DNA of 64,000 nt, taken from assembly GCA_035708205.1 (NCBI GenBank), contig DASSSY010000003.1:179781-243780 (forward strand). Direction: 5' to 3'. The notes under the pieces were generated by a model that worked only from the letters and a program-made list of their open reading frames with translations, made no database searches and was not told the DNA's origin. Position numbers and translations under genes: made by a program. This DNA is from DASSSY01 sp035708205. GTDB taxonomy: Bacteria > Bacteroidota > Bacteroidia > Chitinophagales > Chitinophagaceae. This document shows positions 8,876 through 17,627 of the stretch, piece after piece; position 1 is the stretch's first letter; each line of letters opens with the position of its first letter.

Positions 8876-8915
8876 AAAGAGCCCCGATCCAAAAAAGGCA
8901 TAAGGGGCTCTTTTT
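8874..8915. terminator. Bidirectional intrinsic terminator
   Basis: Perfect 12-bp inverted repeat AAAAAGAGCCCC ... GGGGCTCTTTTT with an 18-nt loop. It starts at the stop codon of the FabZ-like gene and serves that gene and the convergent T9SS cargo gene. Confidence 0.85.
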
Positions 8916-8936
8916 AAAGCGCGACGATCAATTCGC

Positions 8937-10829
8937 TTACTGAATATTGACCATCTTAAACAGCTCCTGGTGGCCTGTTTCATCGGTAATTTTCAGGAAG
9001 TAGATGCCCTGTGGCCAGCTAACGGCCTCAATACTGTTTTTACCGGACAAACCGTCTTGCCGATATACCGTTTTGCCAAGAATATCGCTGACGGTTAAAT
9101 GCAATTGCTCCGGATGCCGGATGCCCGTACCTAAGTCAATATGTATACTACCTCCAAACGGATTCGGGAAGACATGGATATTATCTTTCATCGTTGCCCC
9201 GGCAATCCCGGTGTTACCAATATACACGGAGTCTGACTGATTGCTGCAATTTCCCGAAGTGACCACGACATAATACCAGCCATCCTGAGCGGCAGTGTAT
9301 TGCTGTGCGGTAGCTCCTGCAACAGGCGCGTTGTTGAAGTACCACTGATTACCGGATGAAGCGGAGGAGCTCAGGACGTTGCCATTCCTGCTAATGACCG
9401 GCTTGGGAACAGCTACATTGATCTGCACGGAGAGACAATTGCTGGACAGGACACAGCCGCCCAGTCCATGAACATAATAAATGGTGGTATCGTCGGGATG
9501 GACAAAGATGGAGTCACCGCTACCGACAAGAGTACCGTTACAGGAACCGGAGAACCATTTCCAGTTCGCGGCATCATTCAGAGCCCCCGAAACGGAAAGC
9601 ATTACCGCATCGCCACCATGGCAAATGTTGGTATCAGAAGCGGAAACGGATTGTATTTCCGGCGTTTCACAGGTTGTGTATTTCAAGACCGTATTCCCGG
9701 AATTATGCGCCTGGTCAAAAAACGCGACATACACATTGCCGTTGGCATCCAGGGCAATGGATGTGAAAGCAGATGTGGAGTCGGAAATGGCAGGCGTGCC
9801 GACATGCACCCAGGAAGAGCTTTGCGCATCATATTTCATAACGGATGCTTTATTGTTCAGGCCACCATGCTGGTAAGCCACATAGGGCGCATCCTTAGGC
9901 AAGACCATGGAGCTGAACAGCGCAGACTCATAAGTTCCCGTGGAGAACTGCGGTGTGCCCACAACAGACCAGCCGGTATCGGTAAGCTTCACCACCGTTA
10001 GCCGCGGCGGGCCCATCAAACCGCTCGAATAAGACACATAAGGCGTGTTGTTGAGGTCAAAGCCTAAAAATATGTCCTGAGGAGGTACCACGCCTAAGCC
10101 ATCAGGAAAGAGAAAAGCGCTGTCCACGCTTACCCATCCCGTCCCGTCAAATTTTTTAACTCTTACTTTTGCCGGAGAAAAAGACTTATCCTGGTAGGCG
10201 ACATATAAGGTATCGTGACGGTCTAATTTCATAACGCCATAAGCGGCTCCGCTGTCACTGACGGTAGCGGCAGGGCCTACCGTTGTCCAGGTGCCGTTGC
10301 CGTCATATTTCTTGACGACCATCGCACCACCGGGGTAACCGTTATCAATGGCCCCGATATACACAGTCCCGTTGTCGTCCATTTGGATGCTGGAATGATC
10401 CATGTCGCCGGTGGTCAGGTTGATGCCGATAGAATCCCAGGCGCTGCCGTCATATCTCATAACAGCGGCTTTCTGGCTTATGGGAAGGGGGAAAGAGAAA
10501 TATAAAGTATCGCCCGTTCCGAAAGTGAACGAGCTGTTCCAGGCCTGATCCGGCGTAAAATCCGGCTGACCGACGGATACCCAGTTAGTGCCGTCAAATT
10601 TCATGATATTGCCGTGCCGGTTCTGCCCGCCGGCGCCTTCTTCATTAAAGGATAAATATAAAGTGCCGTCATCGGCAATCAGGAGATGTTGCCAGTTGCA
10701 CACGCCCCCGGCCGTTGCCGAAAAACCTTCCGTACCCACCGGTTCCCATTGCTGGGCAAAAGCGGTTTGCGTACCGGGAAGGCAGCAAAGCAGTGACAGG
10801 CCGACCGTAAACAGTTTAATTTTTTTCAT
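8937..10829 (-). CDS. T9SS type A sorting-domain secreted protein
   Basis: 630 residues. A signal peptide ends at about residue 25 (QTAFAQ). Residues 30-385 contain about seven repeats of the pattern 'W-x-x-V-G-x-(P/A)... D-x-x-(G/N)-x-(L/V)-Y-V-(A/S)-(Y/F)', consistent with a beta-propeller. An Ig-like region with Cys pairs (CETPEIQSVSASDTNIC) follows. The C-terminal 80 residues (VFPNPFGGSIHIDL to KMVNIQ) are a type A T9SS sorting signal, removed during export. Function of the propeller is unknown; it could be an adhesin or carbohydrate-binding surface protein. Transcription probably starts from the TATTTTTG box at 10848-10855. Confidence 0.85.
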   Translation of the reverse strand: MKKIKLFTVGLSLLCCLPGTQTAFAQQWEPVGTEGFSATAGGVCNWQHLLIADDGTLYLSFNEEGAGGQNRHGNIMKFDGTNWVSVGQPDFTPDQAWNSSFTFGTGDTLYFSFPLPISQKAAVMRYDGSAWDSIGINLTTGDMDHSSIQMDDNGTVYIGAIDNGYPGGAMVVKKYDGNGTWTTVGPAATVSDSGAAYGVMKLDRHDTLYVAYQDKSFSPAKVRVKKFDGTGWVSVDSAFLFPDGLGVVPPQDIFLGFDLNNTPYVSYSSGLMGPPRLTVVKLTDTGWSVVGTPQFSTGTYESALFSSMVLPKDAPYVAYQHGGLNNKASVMKYDAQSSSWVHVGTPAISDSTSAFTSIALDANGNVYVAFFDQAHNSGNTVLKYTTCETPEIQSVSASDTNICHGGDAVMLSVSGALNDAANWKWFSGSCNGTLVGSGDSIFVHPDDTTIYYVHGLGGCVLSSNCLSVQINVAVPKPVISRNGNVLSSSASSGNQWYFNNAPVAGATAQQYTAAQDGWYYVVVTSGNCSNQSDSVYIGNTGIAGATMKDNIHVFPNPFGGSIHIDLGTGIRHPEQLHLTVSDILGKTVYRQDGLSGKNSIEAVSWPQGIYFLKITDETGHQELFKMVNIQ

Positions 10830-10847
10830 GATTACATTCTTTTTTTA

Positions 10848-10855
10848 CAAAAATA
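10848..10855 (-). promoter_or_regulatory. -7 box of the T9SS cargo gene
   Basis: TATTTTTG on the minus strand, 19 bp before the start codon, matching TAnnTTTG. No convincing -33 element was seen. The rest of 10856-11072 holds no gene. Confidence 0.4.
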
Positions 10856-11072
10856 TCGGAATGTATCATTCGGGATTAGCGATAAACTACCTGGTTTCCG
10901 AAAATTGAGTAATTCTACTTAGCCTCAAAAAAGGTATTTTCCTTCCTAAATGATTAACTTCATTCCCCGAATAAAAGCGTTTCGTGCCCGGTAAATGATG
11001 AGCAAAACCGCCGTGGCCTGACGACGATCAATAAATATTTTGGGGTCCGCCATTTCCTGAAACAGGGTGATC

Positions 11073-13037
11073 ATGAACCATTTCTTTTCCCATATTACCA
11101 GTCGTCTTTTCCCCGCATTCCTTACAGGACTGCTGTTTGCCGGAGGATACAGGACCGGGGCGCAGATGGAAAATCGCATAGCTATCCGCCCGGATACCGC
11201 TGCCGTCAACCAGCAATTGACAAACGCCAAACACATTTATTTATCAGGAAATAAAGACAGCGCCATTTATCTTTTCACACGGGCTTTAGCACAAAGTCGC
11301 TATTCGCTTTATGACTACGGAATTGTCAGAAGCCTGATGGGCTTGGGCAACATCCAGGTCAATTCGGGCAATTATGCCGGGGCGCTGGCTTATTACCGGA
11401 GCGCCCTGACGTTTTGCAATACGGACGGCACCAAGAAAGAAATCGCATCGCTGTATAACAATATGGGCGTGGCATACGGCTATCAGGGGCGGTCGGAGAA
11501 AAGCATGGCGCATTATGAAAAGGCGCTTCAATATGCCGAAAAATACGGGACCAGCACCCCTATGGAAACGCTGTACGGCAATATCGCGATACCCTTAGAA
11601 CGGCTTGGCGAGTCAAAGAAGTCGCTGTATTATCTCGCAAAAGGAGAGCCTTTGGCCAAAAAGAATCATAGCTATATGACCTTAGCCAATATTTACCTTA
11701 ACCAGGGCACCTCCTATTTTTCATTGAAAAGCTGGGAAAAAAGCCGCCGTTATTTTCAGGCCGCATTGCTTACCGCAACAAAACACCATTTCCCGGATAT
11801 CCGCTTTTCGGCTTCTCTCAATCTTGGACTTGTGGCGTTGAATACCGGCCACCCCGAGGCCGCGCTCACCGAGTTTAAAAACACCGATACCATAAAGGGG
11901 AATATCAGCGCCTATAATCAAAATAAGAAATCCATTTTCCTGGCCAGGGCTTACCTGGAGCTCAATAAGCTCCAGCTTGCGGAAAACTGCCTGCTCAAAG
12001 CGCTGCCCATTTCCAAAAGGCTGAATACACTGAAAGAGACCGTAGAAATACACGGTATGCTGAGCGACCTGTACGCGGCCACGGGCAGCTACAAAAACGC
12101 TTATGAGCAGCTTAGCCTTGAAAAAGCTTTAAACGACAGCATGAATGAAAAGAAAGCATTGGACGCGGTCGCCCGGATGGAGATCAAATACCGCAGCGTC
12201 CTGAAGGACCAGGAGATCGCCCGGAAACAACTCACCATCGACCAGCAGCAAAGCGGCATTATCAACCGGAATATCTGGATCGTCAGCATTACGGCCTGCC
12301 TGTTACTTTTATTCGGATTTTTCTTCCTGCAGCGCAGGAGCTATCGCCGGAAACAAAAACTAAAAAACGAACAGCTCATCAATGTTGAACGGCAACAGGA
12401 AATAAAAGTCATGAAAGCCATTATGAGCGGCGAAGAACAGGAACGTATCCGCTTGGCCAGGGAGATACATGATGGCATTATGGTACAGTTTTCAGTATTG
12501 AAAATGAACCTCAGCGCCCTGGTGGGCCGGGAAAAAATATTTGTTGCAAAGGAAACGCTACGCCCGTTGCTGGAACAGCTGGACGAGGCCACCAACAACC
12601 TGCGCAGGACGGCACATAACCTTATGCCCGATATGCTGCTGGAAGAGGGCTTGCCCGAGGCCCTTTATTATTTTTGCAATAACCTTAAAAAAAGCACCCC
12701 GCTTGAAATTGTCTTTCATGTCCTTGGAAATATCCCCCGTTTTGATGTCCAGTTCGAGCTGTCGGTTTACAGGATCATACAGGAGCTGGTGCAAAATGTC
12801 ATCAAGCACGCGGAAGCAACCCAGCTGATCGTCCAGCTCAGCTACGAAAATAATTTGTTAAGCCTGACGGTTGAAGATAACGGAAAAGGCATGCAACAAA
12901 ATGATCCGGATGCCGTAAACGGGCTGGGGATGAAAAGTATTCACGCAAGGGTGACCGGTCTCAACGGCCGCATTGAAACAGACAGCCAACCCGGCACAGG
13001 CACCAGCGCCCGCCTGGAATTTGATATGAAATCCTGA
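11073..13037 (+). CDS. TPR-containing sensor histidine kinase (HisKA_3 type)
   Basis: 654 residues from the ATG at 11073; a GTG six bases earlier is possible. Order: signal-like N-terminus (LFPAFLTGLLFAGGYRTGAQ), about seven tetratricopeptide repeats (roughly 40-350), coiled coil, a transmembrane helix near 408-428 (IWIVSITACLLLLFGFFFL), a HisKA_3 dimerization helix with the phospho-accepting His in LAREIHDGIMVQFS, and a HATPase domain with N box ELVQNVIKHAEATQL and G box VEDNGKGM. The TPR region would be periplasmic. It sits 41 bp before a LuxR-type response regulator, its obvious partner. The signal sensed is unknown. Confidence 0.88.
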   Translation: MNHFFSHITSRLFPAFLTGLLFAGGYRTGAQMENRIAIRPDTAAVNQQLTNAKHIYLSGNKDSAIYLFTRALAQSRYSLYDYGIVRSLMGLGNIQVNSGNYAGALAYYRSALTFCNTDGTKKEIASLYNNMGVAYGYQGRSEKSMAHYEKALQYAEKYGTSTPMETLYGNIAIPLERLGESKKSLYYLAKGEPLAKKNHSYMTLANIYLNQGTSYFSLKSWEKSRRYFQAALLTATKHHFPDIRFSASLNLGLVALNTGHPEAALTEFKNTDTIKGNISAYNQNKKSIFLARAYLELNKLQLAENCLLKALPISKRLNTLKETVEIHGMLSDLYAATGSYKNAYEQLSLEKALNDSMNEKKALDAVARMEIKYRSVLKDQEIARKQLTIDQQQSGIINRNIWIVSITACLLLLFGFFFLQRRSYRRKQKLKNEQLINVERQQEIKVMKAIMSGEEQERIRLAREIHDGIMVQFSVLKMNLSALVGREKIFVAKETLRPLLEQLDEATNNLRRTAHNLMPDMLLEEGLPEALYYFCNNLKKSTPLEIVFHVLGNIPRFDVQFELSVYRIIQELVQNVIKHAEATQLIVQLSYENNLLSLTVEDNGKGMQQNDPDAVNGLGMKSIHARVTGLNGRIETDSQPGTGTSARLEFDMKS

Positions 13038-13078
13038 TTTTTATTTAATTTACAATGCCCGTTTGAAACATCAATCCA

Positions 13079-13735
13079 ATGAAGCCGAGAATAAATATTT
13101 CCATTGTCGATGACCATCCTATGGTTGTTTCCGGCCTGAAGAACATGCTGGAACCCTTCCGGCATATACGGGTCATCAGTACCTTTGCCAACGGGGATGA
13201 TTTGTTGAAAGGGTTGAGAACAAAACAGCCGGATGTGTTGCTGCTGGATATTTTAATGCCCGGAATACAGGGCGCTGAGGTGGCTGAAATGATCACCCGG
13301 CTTTACCCTGCCATTAAGATTTTAGCCATTACGAGCCTGAACGCGCCTGTCCATATAAAGTCCATGATACGCCACGGTTGCAAAGGCTACCTGCTTAAAA
13401 ATACCGATCAGGACATATTGGTTAAGGCTATTGAAACCGTTTACGGGGATAAAGAATTTATCGAACCCGCGCTTAAAGAACAGATGTTGCAGAATATGCT
13501 CAATTTTAAAGCAAAGGACGCCCCTGCCCATAGCGGGAAAGTGCCCGCGCTGACCCGCCGCGAAAAAGAAGTCCTGCAGCTCATTGTACAGGAATACAGT
13601 AACCAGGAAATTTCAGAGAAACTCTTCCTCAGCATTCGTACCATCGAAAACCACCGGTTTAACCTGCAGCAAAAATTAGCGGTTAAAAACACCGTCGGGT
13701 TGGTTAAGATCGCCATTCAGATGGGGTTAGTATAA
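13079..13735 (+). CDS. NarL/LuxR-family response regulator
   Basis: 218 residues: REC domain (about 1-125) with acidic pair in SIVDDHPMVV, the phospho-acceptor Asp in DVLLLDILMPG and the conserved Lys in LLKNTDQD, then a LuxR-type HTH (about 150-215) with LTRREKEVLQLI and FLSIRTIENHRFNLQQKL. It is encoded immediately downstream of the TPR histidine kinase and is expected to be phosphorylated by it and to bind DNA as a dimer. Targets cannot be deduced. Confidence 0.9.
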   Translation: MKPRINISIVDDHPMVVSGLKNMLEPFRHIRVISTFANGDDLLKGLRTKQPDVLLLDILMPGIQGAEVAEMITRLYPAIKILAITSLNAPVHIKSMIRHGCKGYLLKNTDQDILVKAIETVYGDKEFIEPALKEQMLQNMLNFKAKDAPAHSGKVPALTRREKEVLQLIVQEYSNQEISEKLFLSIRTIENHRFNLQQKLAVKNTVGLVKIAIQMGLV

Positions 13736-13796
13736 TCCCGGACAACAATGATGCGAATGATACTTCGGTTTACGCCCGCCACAACCATATAAAATA

Positions 13797-13822
13797 GCCC
13801 CGCGTTCAAATGAATGCGGGGC
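13797..13822. terminator. Hairpin between convergent response regulator and thrS genes
   Basis: Inverted repeat GCCCCGC ... GCGGGGC with a 12-nt loop. It has only a short U-rich flank, so it is a probable but not strong terminator. Confidence 0.55.
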
Positions 13823-13856
13823 CTCTATCCCGAATTATTTTAAGGACAGGATAAGA

Positions 13857-15791
13857 TTAACTGGTTTTATCAGCGACCTCTTTGCGGACTTTTTCCGCGA
13901 AATCCGCGACGGGCGAGGCTCCCAGATCGCCTTGCCCGTGGCGGCGGACGGATACTGTTTGCTGCTCCTGTTCCTTTTCACCCACTACCAGCATGTAAGC
14001 CACCTTTTGTAATTCCGTATCCCGGATCTTACGACCGATCTTCTCGTTCCGGTCGTCAATTTCCGCCCGGATGTCCTGCGCTTTCAGCTGCCGCTGCACC
14101 GCTTCCGCGTATTCCTGGAATTTATCCGAGATCGGCAGTATTTTGGCCTGCACGGGCGCCAGCCATAACGGCAAATTACCCCCACAGTGCTCCAGCAATA
14201 CGGCCACGAAACGTTCCATTGAACCGAAGGGCGCCCTGTGGATCATCACCGGGCGTTTGCGCGTGTTATCGCTGTCTATGTATTCCAGCTCAAAACGCTC
14301 AGGAAGATTATAATCTACCTGGATAGTCCCTAGTTGCCAGCTTCTGCCTAACGCGTCCTTCACCATAAAGTCCAGCTTAGGACCATAGAAAGCGGCCTCT
14401 CCCTCTACCTCGATAGTCTTTAAGCCCTTCTCAGCGGCAGCTTCGCGAATGGCCTCTTCGGCAATGTCCCAGTTTTCCTCAGTGCCGATGTATTTTTGCC
14501 TGTTGCTTTTATCCCTTAAAGACACCTGTGCGGTATAGTCCTTAAAGGCAAAAGCATTAAAGACATAAAGCACCAGGTCAATGACCTTCTTAAATTCATC
14601 CTTCACCTGGTCCGGGCGGCAAAACAGGTGAGCGTCATCCTGCGTGAAGCCGCGCACACGGGTCAGGCCATGCAATTCACCAGCCTGCTCATAGCGGTAA
14701 ACGGTGCCGAATTCGGCCAGGCGCACCGGCAGGTCCCGGTAGGATTTGGGAGAGGCCTTATAAATCTCGCAATGATGGGGACAGTTCATGGGCTTCAATA
14801 AAAACTCTTCACCCTCATGCGGTGTTTTGATCGGCTGAAAGCTGTCGGCGCCATATTTCTCGTAATGACCGGAAGTCTTATACAGGTTCACATTACCGAT
14901 ATTCGGCGTAATGACCGGTAGATAACCGCTTTCAATTTGCGCCTTTTGTAAAAAATCCTGTAGCCGTCCCCGGAGCATGGCCCCTTTCGGCAGCCATAAC
15001 GGTAATCCGGCACCCACTTTTTCGGAAAAGGCGAACAGCTGTAATTCCTTACCTAATTTACGATGGTCACGCTTTTTTGCCTCTTCCAGCAGGGCCAGGT
15101 AATCTTCCAGTTCCTTTGCCGCCGGAAAAGTAATGCCGTAAATACGGGTCAGCATCTTGTTCTTTTCATCTCCCCGCCAGTAGGCACCGGCAATATTGGT
15201 CAGCTTGATGGCTTTAATCAAACCGGTGTGCGGGATATGGGGGCCACGGCAAAGGTCCGTAAAGTTACCCTGGTTATAAAAGGTAATATGGCCGTCTTCC
15301 AGGCCCTCGATCAATTCAATCTTGTAGGGGTCATTCTTTTCCTTAAAGTATGCGAAAGCATCCTGTTTGGATACTTCTTGCCGGGAAAAACGCTCCTTGC
15401 CTTTGGCCAGCTCCTTCATTTTCTTTTCAATAACCGGCAATTCGGCATCCGTCAATTTACGGTCACCGAGGTCAATATCATAATAAAAACCATTTTCAAT
15501 GGGCGGACCAATGGCAAACTTGACGTCGGGATATAATTCCTGCAAAGCTTCCGCCATCAGGTGAGCGGAAGAATGCCAGAAGGTGGACTTCCCGCCTTTA
15601 TCGTCCCAGGTCAGCAGCTTTAAATGAGCATCCTGTTGTATCGGGCGAAAAGCATCCATAACCTGCCCGTTCACTTCGGCCGCCAATACTTTCCTGGCTA
15701 AGCCCTCGCTGATGGACAAGGCGATATCTAACGCGGAAACGCCGGCTTCATATTCCCGGACCGAACCATCCGGGAGCGTAATGTTGATCAT
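13857..15791 (-). CDS. thrS: Threonyl-tRNA synthetase
   Basis: 644 residues, normal full length. N-terminal TGS domain (1-60, INITLPDGSVREYE), editing/SAD domain (about 65-230, with HSSAHLMAEALQ), class II catalytic core with LKPMNCPHHCEIY (Zn-binding Cys and His), motif 2 LPVRLAEFGTVYRYE and motif 3 MIHRAPFGSMERFVAVLLE, and the C-terminal anticodon-binding domain (about 540-640). It charges tRNA-Thr and clears Ser-tRNA-Thr. A TAACTTTG -7 box lies 33 bp upstream. Confidence 0.97.
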   Translation of the reverse strand: MINITLPDGSVREYEAGVSALDIALSISEGLARKVLAAEVNGQVMDAFRPIQQDAHLKLLTWDDKGGKSTFWHSSAHLMAEALQELYPDVKFAIGPPIENGFYYDIDLGDRKLTDAELPVIEKKMKELAKGKERFSRQEVSKQDAFAYFKEKNDPYKIELIEGLEDGHITFYNQGNFTDLCRGPHIPHTGLIKAIKLTNIAGAYWRGDEKNKMLTRIYGITFPAAKELEDYLALLEEAKKRDHRKLGKELQLFAFSEKVGAGLPLWLPKGAMLRGRLQDFLQKAQIESGYLPVITPNIGNVNLYKTSGHYEKYGADSFQPIKTPHEGEEFLLKPMNCPHHCEIYKASPKSYRDLPVRLAEFGTVYRYEQAGELHGLTRVRGFTQDDAHLFCRPDQVKDEFKKVIDLVLYVFNAFAFKDYTAQVSLRDKSNRQKYIGTEENWDIAEEAIREAAAEKGLKTIEVEGEAAFYGPKLDFMVKDALGRSWQLGTIQVDYNLPERFELEYIDSDNTRKRPVMIHRAPFGSMERFVAVLLEHCGGNLPLWLAPVQAKILPISDKFQEYAEAVQRQLKAQDIRAEIDDRNEKIGRKIRDTELQKVAYMLVVGEKEQEQQTVSVRRHGQGDLGASPVADFAEKVRKEVADKTS

Positions 15792-15823
15792 GTATATATT
15801 CTTTAGCAGCTAATAAAGAGGGG

Positions 15824-15831
15824 CAAAGTTA
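15824..15831 (-). promoter_or_regulatory. -7 box of thrS
   Basis: TAACTTTG on the minus strand, 33 bp before the thrS start codon. The -33 element is not clear. No T-box or leader peptide was seen here. Confidence 0.45.
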
Positions 15832-16009
15832 ATTTTTTAGCCTTAAAATTCCTTCTCATAAAAAGCGTTCAAACACCCTTAAAAATCTTTTGAAAAACCT
15901 TATGGCCTGTCGTTGAATAACCTTCCTATCCCGGTCAACGGGAAAACGCGGGAATTGATCCAAAGCCATCCTCGTTTGAAGTCCCACAAATAAGCAGCCG
16001 GGGATATCC

Positions 16010-16243
16010 TTAAGCTTCTTCTTTGCCTTCCCTGTCCGGGCGATTGCGGATGAACCAGATGGTACCGACCGTAAGGATAAACAAAATCGGGATGACAGCC
16101 AGGTATATAATGCCTTTATTCAGGCCGATCCCGGCTTCCTTGCCCATACTTTTCGCATTCAGGGAGCAAAGCGCACAACCCTGCGCCCAGATATCAACGG
16201 TCATGAGGCATAACGGCAGGCACATTAACAGCCACTTTTTCAT
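16010..16243 (-). CDS. Small exported membrane protein, function unknown
   Basis: 77 residues. A signal peptide ends around residue 21 (VDIWAQ). It is followed directly by a CALC motif, a short loop, a single transmembrane helix (about 44-66) and a charged tail (RNRPDREGKEEA). The Cys pair just after the cleavage site could form a disulfide or bind metal or haem, but there is no further support. It lies between thrS and metF on the same strand and is separated from both by more than 75 bp. No family was recognised. Confidence 0.6.
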   Translation of the reverse strand: MKKWLLMCLPLCLMTVDIWAQGCALCSLNAKSMGKEAGIGLNKGIIYLAVIPILFILTVGTIWFIRNRPDREGKEEA

Positions 16244-16323
16244 GATAAGGAGTATTTTATTTCTTTAAGCAATCCGCATTTCCAGGCAGGCACTTTCCTG
16301 CGCTGACAAAGATACGAAAATTA

Positions 16324-17280
16324 TCAGAGCACGGATTGAACGACATTTTGGATCAGCCCGGGCATGCCCAGGGTATAAAAATGCAATACCGGCACGCCGG
16401 CCCGGATCAGCCCTGCGCACTGCTGTTCCAGCCATTCGGCACCCACGGCTTCACATTCGGCATCCGTCTTGCAGGCATTGATCGCCAGAGCCAGGTCACT
16501 GGGAATATCAACGTGGAAAATTCCCGGGATGGAATGTATCTGGGATTTCCTGGTTATGGGCTTTAATCCCGGGATAAGGGGTACGTTAATACCGTTTTCC
16601 ACGCAACGGCTCCGGAAATCCAGGAACTTCTGGTTGTCAAAGAACATTTGTGTTATGACATATTCGGCGCCGGCATCCACTTTAGCCTTTAAGAAGGTCA
16701 GGTCCATATCGGCATTGGCGGCCTCAAAATGCTTTTCCGGGTAGCCGGCCACACCCACGCAAAAATCCGTTTTGCCTTCATCTTTCGATTCTTCCTCAAG
16801 ATATTTGCCTTTATTCAGGTCTATGATCTGATTGACTAAAGACAAGGAATGCTGATGCCCGTGACGGTGCGGTACAAAGGCACGCTGATTGGCCGCGGCA
16901 TCGCCCCGTAATGCCAGAACATTATGAATGCCGAGATAATGCAGGTCGATCAGGGCGTTTTCCGTCTCCTCCTTGGAAAACCCGCCACAGATCAGATGCG
17001 GAATGGCGTCCACCTGGTAATGGTTCTGGATGGCGGCGCAAATGCCTACCGTTCCGGGGCGTTTACGGATCTCGACCTGGCGGTAAGTACCGTCCGCCTG
17101 CGCTTTGAAAATCTGTTCAGCGCGATGATAGGTCACGTTGATAAATGCCGGTCGACAGCTCATCAGGCCGTCCAGGTGCTGATAAAGCTGCTGGATGCTT
17201 TTACCCTTAAGCGGCGGTAAAATTTCAAAAGAAACCAGAGGCCTTCCTGCGGCCAGCCGAATGTGTTCTGTAACTTTCAT
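16324..17280 (-). CDS. metF: 5,10-methylenetetrahydrofolate reductase
   Basis: 318 residues, the usual size for bacterial MetF. TIM-barrel features are SFEILPPLKGKSI near the N-terminus (catalytic Glu), the FAD-binding region HNVLALRGDAA, the NPEKH-like VGVAGYPEKHFEA, and the QMFFDNQKF segment. It makes 5-methyl-THF, the methyl donor used by methionine synthase, which is encoded at 54.7-58.5 kb in this window. A TATATTTG -7 box lies about 39 bp upstream. Confidence 0.95.
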   Translation of the reverse strand: MKVTEHIRLAAGRPLVSFEILPPLKGKSIQQLYQHLDGLMSCRPAFINVTYHRAEQIFKAQADGTYRQVEIRKRPGTVGICAAIQNHYQVDAIPHLICGGFSKEETENALIDLHYLGIHNVLALRGDAAANQRAFVPHRHGHQHSLSLVNQIIDLNKGKYLEEESKDEGKTDFCVGVAGYPEKHFEAANADMDLTFLKAKVDAGAEYVITQMFFDNQKFLDFRSRCVENGINVPLIPGLKPITRKSQIHSIPGIFHVDIPSDLALAINACKTDAECEAVGAEWLEQQCAGLIRAGVPVLHFYTLGMPGLIQNVVQSVL

Positions 17281-17627
17281 AAATGAAATAAATGCAATGA
17301 CTAAAATTGTGAAAGCGGCAAATATAAATAAAAAGAAAGGCCATTCAGCCTGTAATTATTTTACGGGTCAATACGGATTTGGGATGATCGATAACCAATC
17401 TTCTGACGGCGCGGGAATTGGCCGTTAACCGGGAACTGGCGGTTCATTGTCGCACAATGGAAGCGGGCGCATGAATATCCTCTCCTTCTTGCGGCTGCCT
17501 GATTCAAAGAATATTCAACGAAAACGGGTACGCCCTATGCAGCAAAATCTTCTAACTTTTTCTCAAAATTGTATAACGGCGCGACTTCCGGGTCATCGTA
17601 TCTTTGTAAAAGAAAAATTCATTGAAA
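17281..17627. other. Divergent promoter region between metF and copper ATPase
   Basis: 347 bp without a gene. It holds TATATTTG (minus strand, 17319-17326) for metF and TATCTTTG (plus strand, 17599-17606) for the ATPase. No riboswitch or operator motif could be recognised. Confidence 0.5.
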